Notes: generated by a model not told the origin, from the letters alone. Numbered from the stretch's first letter, positions 1-9,984 are shown. The stretch: DNA of 64,000 nucleotides from Chitinophagaceae bacterium (GCA_016703625.1 JADJBP010000001.1:186001-250000); one strand, 5' to 3'. A program made the numbers and translations.

Positions 1-1009
1 GGCAGGGGATCGATGATCCTTATGCCAATATCCGTTTTGATATCGGTCAAAGGGATTTCATGCACAGGTATTAACTGTTAACGGTACATATTATATAGAC
101 CCTTATGCTGTTGGCAATAATACAGATTATATCAGCTACTTCAGGAAAGACCTGATGAACAATAAAGGAAACTGGTCATGTGATGTACCGGATTATACTC
201 CAAAACAAACCGGCAATAATATAATAGCTGCTGCCTGCAGGGGAACAGAAATGAGGACGTACAGGCTGGCAGTTGCCTGTACCGGTGAATATGCACAGGC
301 TCCTGGTATAAATGCAGGTACAAACCCTGCCATTTTACATGCCGCTATCGTTACTACCGTAAACCGTGTTGTTGGTGTTTACCGCTCTGAATTAGCGGTT
401 AGCATGACCCTGGTTGCCACTAATAATTTAGTTGAATTTTTAGATGCTGCAACTGATCCGTTTAATGGTAATAATAATGCCAATGTATTGATCAACGAAA
501 GCCAGGTTGTTATAGATGCCAATATAGGAACTGCAAACTATGATATCGGGCATACTTTCAGTACCGGTGGTGGTGGATTGGCCCAGTTAAATTCTCCCTG
601 TGGTCCTTCAAAGGCAAGAGGAATTACCGGAAGTCCAAATCCAACCGGTGACGCATATGATATAGATTATGTTGCACATGAAATGGGGCACCAGTTTGGC
701 GGAAACCATACCATGGCCGGTTGCGGATCTTCTCCAAATTCAACCAAGCTTGAAGTAGGAAGCGGAACAACCATACAGGCATATGCCGGTATTTGTGGCG
801 GACAGGATATACAACCAAACAGTGATCCTTTTTTCCATGGGATGAGCTTTGATGAAATAAGCAATTTTGTATCGGGAGCCGGTGCAGCCTGTGGAACAAC
901 ATCTGCAACAGGAAATCAAATTCCGGTGATAGGCGCCTTATCCAATAATGGTGCAAACATCCCTATCAGTACACCATTTACATTAACCGGTAGTGCAACC
1001 GAACCCTGA
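1..1009 (+). CDS. Reprolysin-like zinc metalloprotease, catalytic part (5'-truncated, frameshifted)
   Basis: This is the protease part of a large secreted protein that begins before the window. The zinc site HEMGHQFGGNH lies at about 676-708 and matches the metzincin pattern HExxHxxGxxH, with a following Met-turn region around 835-850 (FFHGMSFDE). The segment before it reads as a pro-region (DPYAVGNNTDYISYFRKD). Two breaks are visible. Near position 50 the frame changes, and one extra A in the run there restores it. Near 1003 a CCC should be CC, after which the reading continues in the frame of the next entry (ATEP-DNDPLTYCWEQWD). The apparent GTG start at 993 is therefore an artefact. Function: degradation of extracellular protein, inferred from the family. 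High confidence in the family, none in a specific substrate. Confidence 0.8.
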
Positions 1010-4000
1010 TAATGACCCGCTAACTTATTGCTGGGAGCAATGGGATGTAACGGGTACCGGAAACTCCAACTGGAATGCCGGAGCAACCGGCGCTCCGGGA
1101 AATACCCTCCCTTTATTTAAATCAAGAATTCCTAAAACATCCGGTTCCAGGACCTTTCCTGATATAGCTGTTATTTTAGCCGGTTATCCTGCCAATCCAC
1201 CCGCTACTTTGGGAGGTTTAAAAGGGGAAACATTATCACCTGTTGACAGGCCAATGAAATTCAAATTAACCGTAAGGGATAATAAAGCCACCGGTGGTGG
1301 AGTAGCATCAAGCGGTGCCGGTGGTTGTCAAACAACAACCGTTTACCAGATAAATGTAATTGCTACTTCCGGTCCATTTGCAGTTACCGTACCGAATGGC
1401 GGCGAAAGTTGGGCAGGCAACTCATCACAAACCATCACCTGGAATGTGGTTGGTACCAATGCTGCTCCAATAAGTGTTGCTAATGTAAGGATCACTTTAT
1501 CAACTGATGGTGGTTTAACTTACCCTACCGAACTGCTGGCCAGTACTCCAAATGATGGTACACAGTCGGTTACCATGCCAAATATAACAACCTCAACTGC
1601 CAGGATAAGAGTAGAGGCAGTAGGTAATGTTTTCTTTGATATTTCCAATGCCAACTTCAGTATAACAGGAGGAACAGCAACAAATCCAACTGTTACTATT
1701 AACCAGGCAGCGGCACAGCCGGATCCAACATCAGTATCACCCATTAACTTTACCGTGGTATTTGACCAGGTAGTTACCGGTTTTGCTACAGGCGATGTTA
1801 CCCTTGCCGGAACTGCCGGTGCAACCACCGGAACAGTATCCGGAAGCGGAACAACATACAATGTTGCCGTAACGGGTATGACTGCAAGCGGAACTGTTAT
1901 AGCTACTATTCCAGCCGGCGTTTGTGTTAATGCTTTGGCTGAACCCAACCTGGCTTCTACCAGTACGGATAATACAGTTACCTTTAATTTAGCGGGTAAT
2001 AATGACGCCTGTTCGGGTGCATTGCCGATTGCCTGCGGACAAACAATAACAGGTACAACAGTTGGCGCAACGATAGATGCAGTTCCAACCTGTGGTACTA
2101 CTTTAAATACAGCACCTGGTGTTTGGTATACATTCGTTGGGGATGGTTCAATTGTAACTTTAAGTCTTTGCGGCTCTGGATACGATACAAAAATTGGAGT
2201 ATTCAGCGGTACCTGTGCAGCGTTGGTTTGTGTTGCAGGTAATGATGATTTCTGCGGGCTTCAGTCCCAACTTTCTTTTGCTTCTGTAAATGCAACCACT
2301 TATTATGTATTGGTTACCGGTTTTGGTACTGCTTCAGGTGCATTTACCTTAACAAGAAGCTGTATTACCCCGCCACCTAATGATGCATGTGCCGGTGCAA
2401 TTACCATCAGTTGCGGACAAACCATTACCGGAACAACAGTTGGTGCTACATCAGATGCAGTGGGAACCTGTGTTACATCTTTAAATACTGCACCTGGCTT
2501 GTGGTACACTTTTATAGGAAATGGCGTTTCAAATACGTTAAGCCTTTGTGGTTCCGGATATGATACAAAAATTGGTGTATTCAGCGGTACCTGCGGCGCA
2601 TTGGTTTGTGTTACAGGTAATGATGATTTCTGCGGATTACAATCCCAGGTAACTTTCACACCAACTTTGGGAACCACTTATTATATACTGGTTACAGGAT
2701 TCAGTACTGCTGCCGGTACGTTTACTTTAAACCGTGCCTGTGCAGGTATTGCCAATGATGTTTGTTTTGAAGCACTGCCAATTGCATGCGCACAAACCAT
2801 CAGTGCTACTACTGTTGGTTCAACAATTGATGCGGTACCAACCTGCGGTACTACATTAAATACAGCAGGAGGAATCTGGTATCGGTTTACAGGTAATGGC
2901 GCTAATACTACATTAAGCCTTTGCGGTTCATCGTATGATACTAAGATTGGTGTATTCAGCGGTACCTGCGGCGCTTTGGTTTGTGTTGTTGGTAATGACG
3001 ATTTCTGCGGACTGCAATCTGAGGTAACTTTAGCAACTGTGATCGGTACCGAATATTATGTTTTGGTTACAGGGTTTGGAACAGCAACGGGTGCATTTAC
3101 TTTAGCAAGAACCTGTGCATTGCCACCATGTTTACCATCAACCATAACACCGGCGGCCCCTGCACCGATTTGTGCAGGTATTATACAACAACTCACAGCA
3201 AGCAGTGCCAACCCGGGTAACCCACCTCATATTTGGGCGCCTGTTACAGAGTTATTTACTGATGCAGCAGCAACAATCCCTTATACAGGAACTGCTGTAA
3301 ACACAGTTTATGCCAGGGCAACAGTTACCAGGGTTTATACAGCTACTTTACAATCAACAACCTGTACTGCTACTCCGGTATCTGTTACAGTAACCATAAA
3401 TCCTAATCCGAATATTATTATCACAGCTGATCCGGGCACTACCATTTGCCAGGGAGATCCAACTTTATTGACAGTGGTTACCGGAACTTCTACTCCTGTA
3501 AGCACATTGTATACACAAGGAACGGGTACTCCTCCAAATGGTTCTCCATCACAGGTATTTGAACCTGCCAATGCAGCATTCAGCTCACAGGGTGCAGATG
3601 ATTTCACTGTACCTGCCGGTGCAACCTGGACAGTTACACAGGTAACAACCAGTGGAATAAATACTGCCAGTGGTGTTCCAACTTCAGTTAATGTTTTCTT
3701 CTATGCCAATTCCGGTTCTAATTTACCAGGAGCAGCAATAGCTTCTTTCACCAATCTTGCCTCATTTGTACGTACGGGTGCAAACTATGTTGTTACTTTA
3801 CCCGGCGCAGGTATTAATTTACCCGGCGGTACTTACTGGATGTCGTTCCAGGTAAACATGAGCTTTGCAACCAGCGGACAGTGGTTCTGGGGTAATTTTG
3901 GAACTACCAATGTTGGTAATCAATACGCCTGGCAGAACCCCGGTGGCGGATTTGCCACACCTTGTACAAGCTGGGGCTATGGTGCAACAGGTTGTGGTGT

Positions 4001-5582
4001 TGGTGGTACAAACCGCAATAATTATTTCTCAATCATTGGTACTTCAGTTACAGGCGGAGCACCATTGCCTCCGGGTTATACATTCTTATGGAGCCCTGCA
4101 GCAGGTTTAAGTTCTACAACTTCTAACCCGGTTGCGGCTTCTCCAATGAATACAACAACCTATACGGTTACTGCAACTACTCCTGGTGGCTGTAGCAGGC
4201 AGGCTTCAATATTAATTACCGTTAACCAGCGTCCTACTGTTACTACACAACCAGCCAGCAGCACCAATTGTGTTGGCAATACGGTAACCTTTACCGTAGG
4301 TGGTACCGGAACAGGACTTGCCTATCAATGGCAGGTTAGCCCTACCGGTTGTGGTGGACCATGGACCAACTTAACCAATACGGCTCCTTATAGCGGCGTA
4401 AATACAGGCACACTAACCGTTACACCGGTAACCCAATTGATGAGTGGTTATGCATACCGTGCTGTTTTAACCGGTGCCTGTGCCCCGATCGGTACAGCCA
4501 ATATTTCTAATTGTGCTGTATTAACGGTCAATGCTAACCCGAATGTTTCCATAACCCCACCTGTTTCATGTGGTGGTGTTGCCGGAATCTATGGTACCGC
4601 ATTAACGGTGGGTTCTGCCCCACCACCGGTACCCGGACAGGTTAGTGCCAATTCAGGAACGATCAACGTGCCTATTCCTGACGGAACAGGTGTAGCGGCC
4701 ACTTCAAACCTCACCATTGCAGGTATACCGGCCAATGCTACCATCACAGAGATCAAAGTGAATATGAATATCAACCATACCTGGGTAGGTGATGTGGATG
4801 TAAACTTAAGGGCTCCCAATAATGCCATCCTCAACCTGGTTGGCGGACTGGATGGAGGTACCGGTGGTAATTCTACCGATAACTTTACCAATACAGCCTT
4901 CAGTTCCATCGGTGGAGCAGCGATCAGCGGTGCACCTGCACCACGTACAGGCACATTTGCTGCTGAAGCACGTGCAGGTTATGGCCCTATCGGTTACATA
5001 CAAACAGTTGCTACCTGGGCAGGCCTTGTGCCACCGGCTACACCAACAGCAGCCAACGGTCAATGGACACTGGCTATGGGAGATTTTGTGGCAACGGATA
5101 TAGGGGCACTTACAAACTGGTCGATCACCATCGACTACACAACACCGGGAGGCGGCGGCGGACCAACACTTACTTATGTATGGTCCCCACTGGCCGGTTT
5201 ATATACCAATTCAACAGCAACTATTCCTTACACCGGAGGTAATACACCAATTGTGTATGCGGCACCAACTGCATTAACGGTTTATACCGTTAGGGCAACC
5301 GATGTGGCAACAGGCTGTTTCACTGATGCAACGGCGATCGTAAACTATACGCCGCCTGCACCAACAGTTACGCCATCATCGGTTACGATGTGTTTGGGTG
5401 ACCCGGCTGTTAAACTGAAGAGTTCTTCTTCACAGGCATTCAGCTCTACCTTTAATTCAGGTACGCTGGCTCTTGCAATACCTGATGGCCCTGCATCATG
5501 GCCACAGACGGTATTCCCGGGAGTTGTTACACCAAACCTGCCCGTTTCAGGAATACCTGCAATGCTACTATTACAGGTATGA
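993..5582 (+). CDS. Adhesive middle region of the same metalloprotease
   Basis: This reads on from the catalytic part after the break near 1003 and holds the long beta-rich stalk. In order: a short domain with the VPNGGESW motif (about 1390-1670), a Big-like domain (1690-1990), three tandem cysteine-rich repeats of about 125 residues (2001-3119), several Ig/PKD-like units, and a P/proprotein-convertase-like domain with the motif NHTWVGDVDVNLRAPN (about 4640-5140). A second P-like domain starts near 5455 and is cut by a missing base near 5570 (GIPA-NATITGMSVK). The base composition and Thr/Gly/Ala-rich content are typical of T9SS-exported Bacteroidota proteins. It is very likely one gene with the neighbouring entries, not a separate protein. 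Confidence 0.75.
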   Translation: MQPNPDNDPLTYCWEQWDVTGTGNSNWNAGATGAPGNTLPLFKSRIPKTSGSRTFPDIAVILAGYPANPPATLGGLKGETLSPVDRPMKFKLTVRDNKATGGGVASSGAGGCQTTTVYQINVIATSGPFAVTVPNGGESWAGNSSQTITWNVVGTNAAPISVANVRITLSTDGGLTYPTELLASTPNDGTQSVTMPNITTSTARIRVEAVGNVFFDISNANFSITGGTATNPTVTINQAAAQPDPTSVSPINFTVVFDQVVTGFATGDVTLAGTAGATTGTVSGSGTTYNVAVTGMTASGTVIATIPAGVCVNALAEPNLASTSTDNTVTFNLAGNNDACSGALPIACGQTITGTTVGATIDAVPTCGTTLNTAPGVWYTFVGDGSIVTLSLCGSGYDTKIGVFSGTCAALVCVAGNDDFCGLQSQLSFASVNATTYYVLVTGFGTASGAFTLTRSCITPPPNDACAGAITISCGQTITGTTVGATSDAVGTCVTSLNTAPGLWYTFIGNGVSNTLSLCGSGYDTKIGVFSGTCGALVCVTGNDDFCGLQSQVTFTPTLGTTYYILVTGFSTAAGTFTLNRACAGIANDVCFEALPIACAQTISATTVGSTIDAVPTCGTTLNTAGGIWYRFTGNGANTTLSLCGSSYDTKIGVFSGTCGALVCVVGNDDFCGLQSEVTLATVIGTEYYVLVTGFGTATGAFTLARTCALPPCLPSTITPAAPAPICAGIIQQLTASSANPGNPPHIWAPVTELFTDAAATIPYTGTAVNTVYARATVTRVYTATLQSTTCTATPVSVTVTINPNPNIIITADPGTTICQGDPTLLTVVTGTSTPVSTLYTQGTGTPPNGSPSQVFEPANAAFSSQGADDFTVPAGATWTVTQVTTSGINTASGVPTSVNVFFYANSGSNLPGAAIASFTNLASFVRTGANYVVTLPGAGINLPGGTYWMSFQVNMSFATSGQWFWGNFGTTNVGNQYAWQNPGGGFATPCTSWGYGATGCGVGGTNRNNYFSIIGTSVTGGAPLPPGYTFLWSPAAGLSSTTSNPVAASPMNTTTYTVTATTPGGCSRQASILITVNQRPTVTTQPASSTNCVGNTVTFTVGGTGTGLAYQWQVSPTGCGGPWTNLTNTAPYSGVNTGTLTVTPVTQLMSGYAYRAVLTGACAPIGTANISNCAVLTVNANPNVSITPPVSCGGVAGIYGTALTVGSAPPPVPGQVSANSGTINVPIPDGTGVAATSNLTIAGIPANATITEIKVNMNINHTWVGDVDVNLRAPNNAILNLVGGLDGGTGGNSTDNFTNTAFSSIGGAAISGAPAPRTGTFAAEARAGYGPIGYIQTVATWAGLVPPATPTAANGQWTLAMGDFVATDIGALTNWSITIDYTTPGGGGGPTLTYVWSPLAGLYTNSTATIPYTGGNTPIVYAAPTALTVYTVRATDVATGCFTDATAIVNYTPPAPTVTPSSVTMCLGDPAVKLKSSSSQAFSSTFNSGTLALAIPDGPASWPQTVFPGVVTPNLPVSGIPAMLLLQV
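2001..3119 (+). repeat. Three tandem ~375-bp coding repeats
   Basis: Three head-to-tail repeats begin at 2001, 2379 and 2754. Each starts ND(A/V)C, and each carries GSGYDTKIGVFSGTC or a close variant, then GNDDFCGLQS and a TGFGTA-like end. Each unit is about 125 residues and has conserved cysteines, so it is probably a disulfide-stabilised beta-sandwich. The DNA copies are similar enough to recombine or to be collapsed in assembly. Confidence 0.9.
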
Positions 5583-5619
5583 GTGTTAAGTTAAACCTAC
5601 ACATACCTATATCGCTGAT

Positions 5620-7302
5620 ATGGTGATCGTGCTAAAAGCACCTAATGGACAGGTTTTCAATCTTGATGCCAATATCAACAAGACCGGCGGGGCCGGTGCT
5701 AATTTCATTAACACCATTATCAGTTCTGCCAGTACCACTCCACTGAGTGCAGGTGCACCACCTTATACCGGTACATTCCGGGCCGATGCTGTAGGTGCTA
5801 CCTATGTTGCAGTTGGATTTACGTTCCCCGGCGGACCTACTTCACCTGCGGGTTACATACCAACAGTAACCAATTTCAATGGCCTTTATTCAGTACCTAA
5901 CGGTAACTGGACACTGGGTATGTATGATTGGGGTCTGGGTGACCTGGGAACTTTAACCAATTGGGAATTGAAGTTCGATTATATAATTGGCGTTCCGGCT
6001 ACACCGGCAGTATGGTCGCCTGCAGCAGGTTTATTCTCTGATGCAGCAGCAGCTGTTCCGTATGTAGCAGGTACAGCAGTTGATTCCGTTTGGACAAGGC
6101 CTACACCGGCAGGTGTATATACTTACCAGGCAACGGTTCAAAGTATGCCGGTAGCTTCTACATTCACCAACCCGGGCAATATTGTGATCAATGCTTCAGG
6201 TCCGGCAACACCTTATCCATCTAACATAACTGTTAGCGGATTGCCTGGTTCGGGTGTTTCTGTTCAGTCAGTTATACTTACCGGAATGAGCCATACCTGG
6301 GGTGATGATATAGATATCGTGTTACTGTTTACCGGAAATGTGAACGGAGACTGGAAGCTGTTTGTATTTGATGATGTAGGCGGTGATGCAGGAAGTATCA
6401 GCGGCGGATATACGATTAATTTCAATGTATCGATACCACCATGTACTTCACCGGCCAGAACAGTTATTGTAACGGTTCACCAGCCAACAACGGTTACCAC
6501 ACAACCGGTTAACCAAACCATCTGTACTGATAAGGTAGCAACCTTTACAGCAGCCGGTGGCGGCAGCGGTCCGTTCAGTTACCAGTAGCAGGTTAGTACC
6601 AACAGCGGTAACCCACCATGGACAAACATTACCAATGGTGGTGTTTACAGCGGTGCAACAACTGCTACCTTAACCATTACACAACCACCGGTGAGCATGA
6701 GCGGTTACCACTACCGTGTGATCATCAACGGTGCTGCTCCATGTGCAGCTGCAACATCATTCAGTGCCATCTTAACAGTGAATCCATTACCAATAGTAGT
6801 GATCAGTGCCAGTCCATATACCAGCTTATTCCCTGGTTTGGTAACTACGCTGTCTTCAACAGTTACACCCAATGCTGCCGCCACTTATACCTGGCTGCGT
6901 AACGGGGTTGCTGTAGCAGGTGCTACCGGCGCTACGCTGAATGTGGATATAGATGGATTGGGTGATTACCAGTTAAGGGTTACTGATGTGAATAACTGTA
7001 CAAACAGTTCAAACATTATAACCATTAAGGATTCTGTCAGTGGTAAATGCTTTATCTATCCAAACCCAACCAGTGGCAAGTTCCAGGTCAGGTATTATAG
7101 TGTAGCCAATAACGTGTTGCCGCGTACATTGACCATTTATGATGCCAAGGGCGACCGCGTGTTCACACAGTACTACACCATCGGAAGGCCATACGACAGG
7201 ATGGATGTGGATATGCGTGCTTACGGTAAAGGATTGTACTGGGTTGAGATCGGTGACCTGAACGGTAACCGGATCACCATGTGCAGGGTTGTGATACAGT
7301 AA
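5620..7302 (+). CDS. C-terminal part of the metalloprotease with T9SS sorting domain (contains in-frame TAG)
   Basis: This holds the rest of the second P-like domain, a third P-like domain (HTWGDDIDIVLL, about 6290), an Ig-like unit and the C-terminal domain. The tail from about 7045 (YPNPTSGKFQV, then GLYWVEI near 7235) is a type IX secretion sorting domain. It directs export through the outer membrane and is normally cleaved. The frame is lost near 5600 just upstream. An in-frame TAG at 6586-6588 sits where the paralogous unit near 4330 has TGG (QWQVS), so a single G-to-A change explains it. The third P-like domain jumps from DIVLL to FTGNVNGDW near 6327, leaving out roughly the middle of the domain. 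The next in-frame ATG after the TAG is at 6691. Confidence 0.75.
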
Positions 7303-7321
7303 CAAACCAATATTTAATTAT

Positions 7322-7355
7322 AAAGTCCCCCGGTTTATTCCGGGGGACTTTTTTT
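7322..7355 (+). terminator. Rho-independent terminator after the metalloprotease
   Basis: A 12-bp perfect stem (AAAGTCCCCCGG with its complement), a 6-base loop TTTATT and a T run. It starts 20 bases after the stop codon at 7302. Confidence 0.9.
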
Positions 7356-7434
7356 GTGTGGTAAAATCATTGAAAATCTAAAGGCAAATAAAAAAGCACC
7401 TACAAATGTTACTCTGTAAGTGCTTCCTATCCTG

Positions 7435-7508
7435 CTCCCCCTGCCCGACTTGAACGGGCGACCCTCTGATTAACAGTCAGATGCTCTAACCAACTGAGCT
7501 AAGGAGGA
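7435..7508 (-). tRNA. tRNA-Asn (anticodon GTT)
   Basis: Reading the minus strand gives a 74-base cloverleaf: acceptor arm TCCTCCT paired with AGGGGGA (one T-G pair), D-loop AGCTCAGTTGGTTAGAGC, anticodon loop CTGTTAA with GTT, and T-loop GTTCAAGTC. The discriminator base is G and the CCA end is not encoded. Confidence 0.96.
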
Positions 7509-7612
7509 GTTTGTCCCGATTTTCTACGGGTTGCAAAAATAGGGCTTTTTACCTTTTACAAAAAAATTAAAACCAATTAATCAAAGGTTTTTATTCTTCT
7601 GCATACCATTAA

Positions 7613-7640
7613 AAAGCCCCCGTATTTATTACGGGGCTTT
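7613..7640 (-). terminator. Terminator hairpin downstream of the 59-residue gene
   Basis: AAAGCCCC-type stem around a TTTAT loop. On the minus strand it ends in a run of five T. It lies about 70 bases past the stop of the small minus-strand gene at 7709-7888. Confidence 0.7.
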
Positions 7641-7708
7641 GGTTAAGCACTGTTTTCCAAATTGAATGCAGACAAAAAATCGGCTATACTTTTTATACTG
7701 GCAAAGTT

Positions 7709-7888
7709 TTATACAAAACTCCTTCTGTTCAGCATGGTGCGGCTCCGGCGCTGGATATTCCACAGATCGGCAGTACTGAATGTTCTGGCCTGGTTAAAAC
7801 CAATGGCTAATGTTTCATTTACTACTGCGGTTAAATTGGCTGTTTGTTCTTTACTGATCTGTGAGAACGGTGTTGTTTGCTTTTTCAT
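7709..7888 (-). CDS. Small hypothetical protein, 59 residues
   Basis: The minus strand encodes a clean 59-codon ORF. It begins MKKQTTPFSQISKEQTANL and ends with an aromatic and basic segment, ADLWNIQRRSRTMLNRRSFV. There is no signal peptide or membrane segment. I think it belongs to the short hypothetical proteins of Sphingobacteriia/Chitinophagia that end in a similar LWNIQR...RR block, but that is from memory. Support for a real gene comes from its surroundings: a canonical promoter with an operator-like dyad 70-110 bases upstream (7958-8000) and a terminator hairpin downstream (7613-7640). Function unknown. Confidence 0.65.
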   Translation of the reverse strand: MKKQTTPFSQISKEQTANLTAVVNETLAIGFNQARTFSTADLWNIQRRSRTMLNRRSFV

Positions 7889-7957
7889 GACTTTTTGTTT
7901 GTTTATAAGTTTTTAATGTTTTTTTCAGCTTTTGGTTGTTTGCTTACTTTGATAACA

Positions 7958-8000
7958 CAAAGATAGAAACATTTTAGTACTATGCAAAACAAAGTACTAA
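7958..8000 (-). promoter_or_regulatory. Bacteroidota-type promoter overlapped by a dyad operator
   Basis: On the minus strand there is TTTG (complement of 7985-7988), a 19-base spacer, then TATCTTTG (complement of 7958-7965). This is a full match to the TAnnTTTG -7 box. A perfect 8-bp inverted repeat, TTAGTACT (7974-7981) and AGTACTAA (7993-8000) with 11 bases between, brackets the -33 element. A third half-site-like TTAGTAAT lies at 8007-8014. A repressor bound here would block the promoter. The regulator is unknown; similar AGTACT dyads are, as I remember, common near PadR-type genes in this phylum. Confidence 0.65.
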
Positions 8001-8559
8001 GTATGTTTTAGTAATAGGCAGTAATTATTAGCAAATTCTGCGCTGTAATCCTTACTGGCATTGACTTTTTAAAAATTGAGGAAAAAAAGGCATGAAGTTT
8101 AGATTTTGGTGAACGGTAAATAGGCGGGATGAATGGCTATTGTGGATTAATAAATAACCATTTTATTATATAATTATAGGTGATGCAATCCTTAAAATGG
8201 GTCAGGATCTGCAACAAAGGACATAAAATGCCGGGTTATATATAGAATATTGAGTACAGGTAAAACGCAGATGCTAATTTTTTGGAACTACTGGTAACTA
8301 ACGGGATCACATATTTACATGTATTTTCAAAACTTGTACGGAATTTAGAGTGGATAGGATTCTATGTGTTTCTTCCTACTGTGTTCTTTGTTTCTATTGT
8401 GGTTCAAATATAAAATTAACCTAACCTGTAAATCACTTAAGGAAATATTTAACTTGTTAAGCTATTACATTAAAATAAACCCTGGAAGCCAGGTTCGACA
8501 TCCTGATAGCTATCGGGACACCAGCTATTTTTTAAATGAGAGAGTTTACAGAAAACACA
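8001..8559. other. Gene-poor stretch with one extragenic palindrome
   Basis: I see no credible gene here. Short ORFs have no recognisable protein features. The only structure is the palindromic element at 8495-8521 (GATAGCTATCGGGAC core), which lies about 40 bases beyond the stop of the halogenase-like gene, in the same orientation as that gene. A close copy is at 37263-37286. Confidence 0.6.
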
Positions 8560-9831
8560 CTATTTAATTTCCAGGTCGCTGATGGTACGGTTGTGGAGCC
8601 GGCCAACCTTCATCCAGCGGATCATTGGCCCCAATACAAAGTTTAAAAACCTTCGGCTATAACTTTTATAAACGGCTTCGCCGGAAAATATACGGGTAAG
8701 GTGCCGCTGCATGTGTGGACCGATGAACCGTCCTATGGCTGAATTCATTTGTTCCTGTCCTACTTTAAAAAGTGTAAAAAGACTGCCACTGTACCAGGTA
8801 TCAACCAGCTTTTGCCAGATGGATAGTTCGTATAACTGGAAATCCTGGTATTTTTTAAAGGCTTTTTCTGTTCCAGCGGTTATGGCTTCAGCAGCGGCAA
8901 AAGAACCTTTGATGGCTAAAAACAAACCGGATGAAAAAATGGGATCCAGGAATCCGCCGGCATCGCCTGTCAATATCCAGTTTTTACCATACATTTTTTG
9001 CGAAATAAGCTGGTAATTATTGTACTGCATAACACCGGTTTCTCTTTTTGCATTCCGGGTAAATTTGACCAGGGTTTCATCAGCTTTTAAATAATTATCA
9101 TATTGTTCTTCCTTGGTTGTTCCATATTCCTTTAAATGTGCAGGATCAATAACTACACCAACAGAAATACGGCCAGGCAATGGTATCCTCCATGTCCAGC
9201 CTTTTTCAAGGCGGTGTAAATGAATATTAAAGGGTTCGATCTTTTCGGCACCGCTCAGGTGTGCAAACAGGGCAATATCTTTCCGGTAACCTTCTTTTGT
9301 TGGGATATCCAGTAAACGTGAAACCGTTCTGGAACGGCCACTGGCATCTACGATCAGGTCTGGCTGCCCGTTAAAAAAATTATTGATGGATTGAATGGTT
9401 TCGTCGCTTAATTTTATCTCATCTGTATTACCCACCATTTCAAGCCTTGCAACCTGGTTGAAGAAAGTTACCCCTTCTCGAACAGCAAGGTCAAAAATGG
9501 TTTTGTCAAATTTTGTGCGGGGTACATTGTATGCATATGGCGGCAACCCGCCGCCGCCAAAACTAAAAGGTGATGTGGCTTCTTCATCTTTATTTACCCA
9601 AACCGATGCGCCGGGCTTATACGTACTGTAGGATTTTACCTCTTCTTCAACTCCCAACTCCCTCAGAAAGGGAATAATGGCCGGAACCAACGATTCTCCA
9701 ACTATGATCTCAGGCCTTTTCTCCAGGTAAAAAACCGCTACTGTATATCCTTTTCGCTTTAATAATGTGGCTAACGAACAACCGGAAGGTCCTCCACCGA
9801 TGATGGCAACAGTTTTGATAGATCTGATCAT
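8560..9831 (-). CDS. Flavin-dependent halogenase-like FAD enzyme
   Basis: A 423-residue flavoprotein of the tryptophan-halogenase/geranylgeranyl-reductase type. Visible motifs are the dinucleotide site IGGGPSG at residues 10-16, IVGESLVP near 43-50, a Lys at 72 in YKPGASVW at the position of the catalytic Lys of FADH2-dependent halogenases, GWTWRIP (the WxWxIP motif) and the second FAD motif GDAGGFLDPIFSSG. I chose ATG at 9831. The upstream TTG at 9846 would lie inside the possible -7 box TACATTTG (9844-9851). Likely role: chlorination or oxidation of the pigment ring; some flexirubins are chlorinated. A hydroxylase or reductase of the same fold cannot be excluded. It stands alone on the minus strand, beside the main cluster. 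Confidence 0.7.
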   Translation of the reverse strand: MIRSIKTVAIIGGGPSGCSLATLLKRKGYTVAVFYLEKRPEIIVGESLVPAIIPFLRELGVEEEVKSYSTYKPGASVWVNKDEEATSPFSFGGGGLPPYAYNVPRTKFDKTIFDLAVREGVTFFNQVARLEMVGNTDEIKLSDETIQSINNFFNGQPDLIVDASGRSRTVSRLLDIPTKEGYRKDIALFAHLSGAEKIEPFNIHLHRLEKGWTWRIPLPGRISVGVVIDPAHLKEYGTTKEEQYDNYLKADETLVKFTRNAKRETGVMQYNNYQLISQKMYGKNWILTGDAGGFLDPIFSSGLFLAIKGSFAAAEAITAGTEKAFKKYQDFQLYELSIWQKLVDTWYSGSLFTLFKVGQEQMNSAIGRFIGPHMQRHLTRIFSGEAVYKSYSRRFLNFVLGPMIRWMKVGRLHNRTISDLEIK

Positions 9832-9893
9832 AAATAAAAAAAGCAAATGTATATAAATAATGTATACACATTGGCTTTAATTATTCAAAAAAA

Positions 9894-9944
9894 GTTACCC
9901 AAAAAAACTACCTGGATTTTACTCAGACAATTTTTTTGGGTAAC
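9894..9944 (-). terminator. Terminator of the coiled-coil membrane protein gene
   Basis: Perfect 14-bp arms GTTACCCAAAAAAA (9894-9907) and TTTTTTTGGGTAAC (9931-9944), followed on the minus strand by seven T. It starts about 40 bases after the stop at 9985. The loop of 23 bases is longer than usual. Confidence 0.7.
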
Positions 9945-9984
9945 TGATTTCGTTCGTAGTATATTGAATCAGTGGATTTTTTTA

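Noticed and set aside
1520..1948. Long antisense ORF in the adhesin
   Set aside because: Arises from Thr/Gly/Ala-rich repeats; similar antisense frames occur at 2303, 3335 and 4589. No start signal or domain.
2001..3119. CRISPR-like array
   Set aside because: The repeats are about 375 bp, in frame and protein-coding; no short repeat-spacer pattern is seen anywhere in the window.
7662..7916. Plus-strand ORF opposite the 59-residue gene
   Set aside because: The minus-strand frame has the promoter, terminator and better protein-like composition; this one is its shadow.
8364..8567. Plus-strand ORF of 67 codons
   Set aside because: Its end is the translated CCCGATAG palindrome (RHPDSYRD); no other protein-like feature, and it runs into the halogenase gene.
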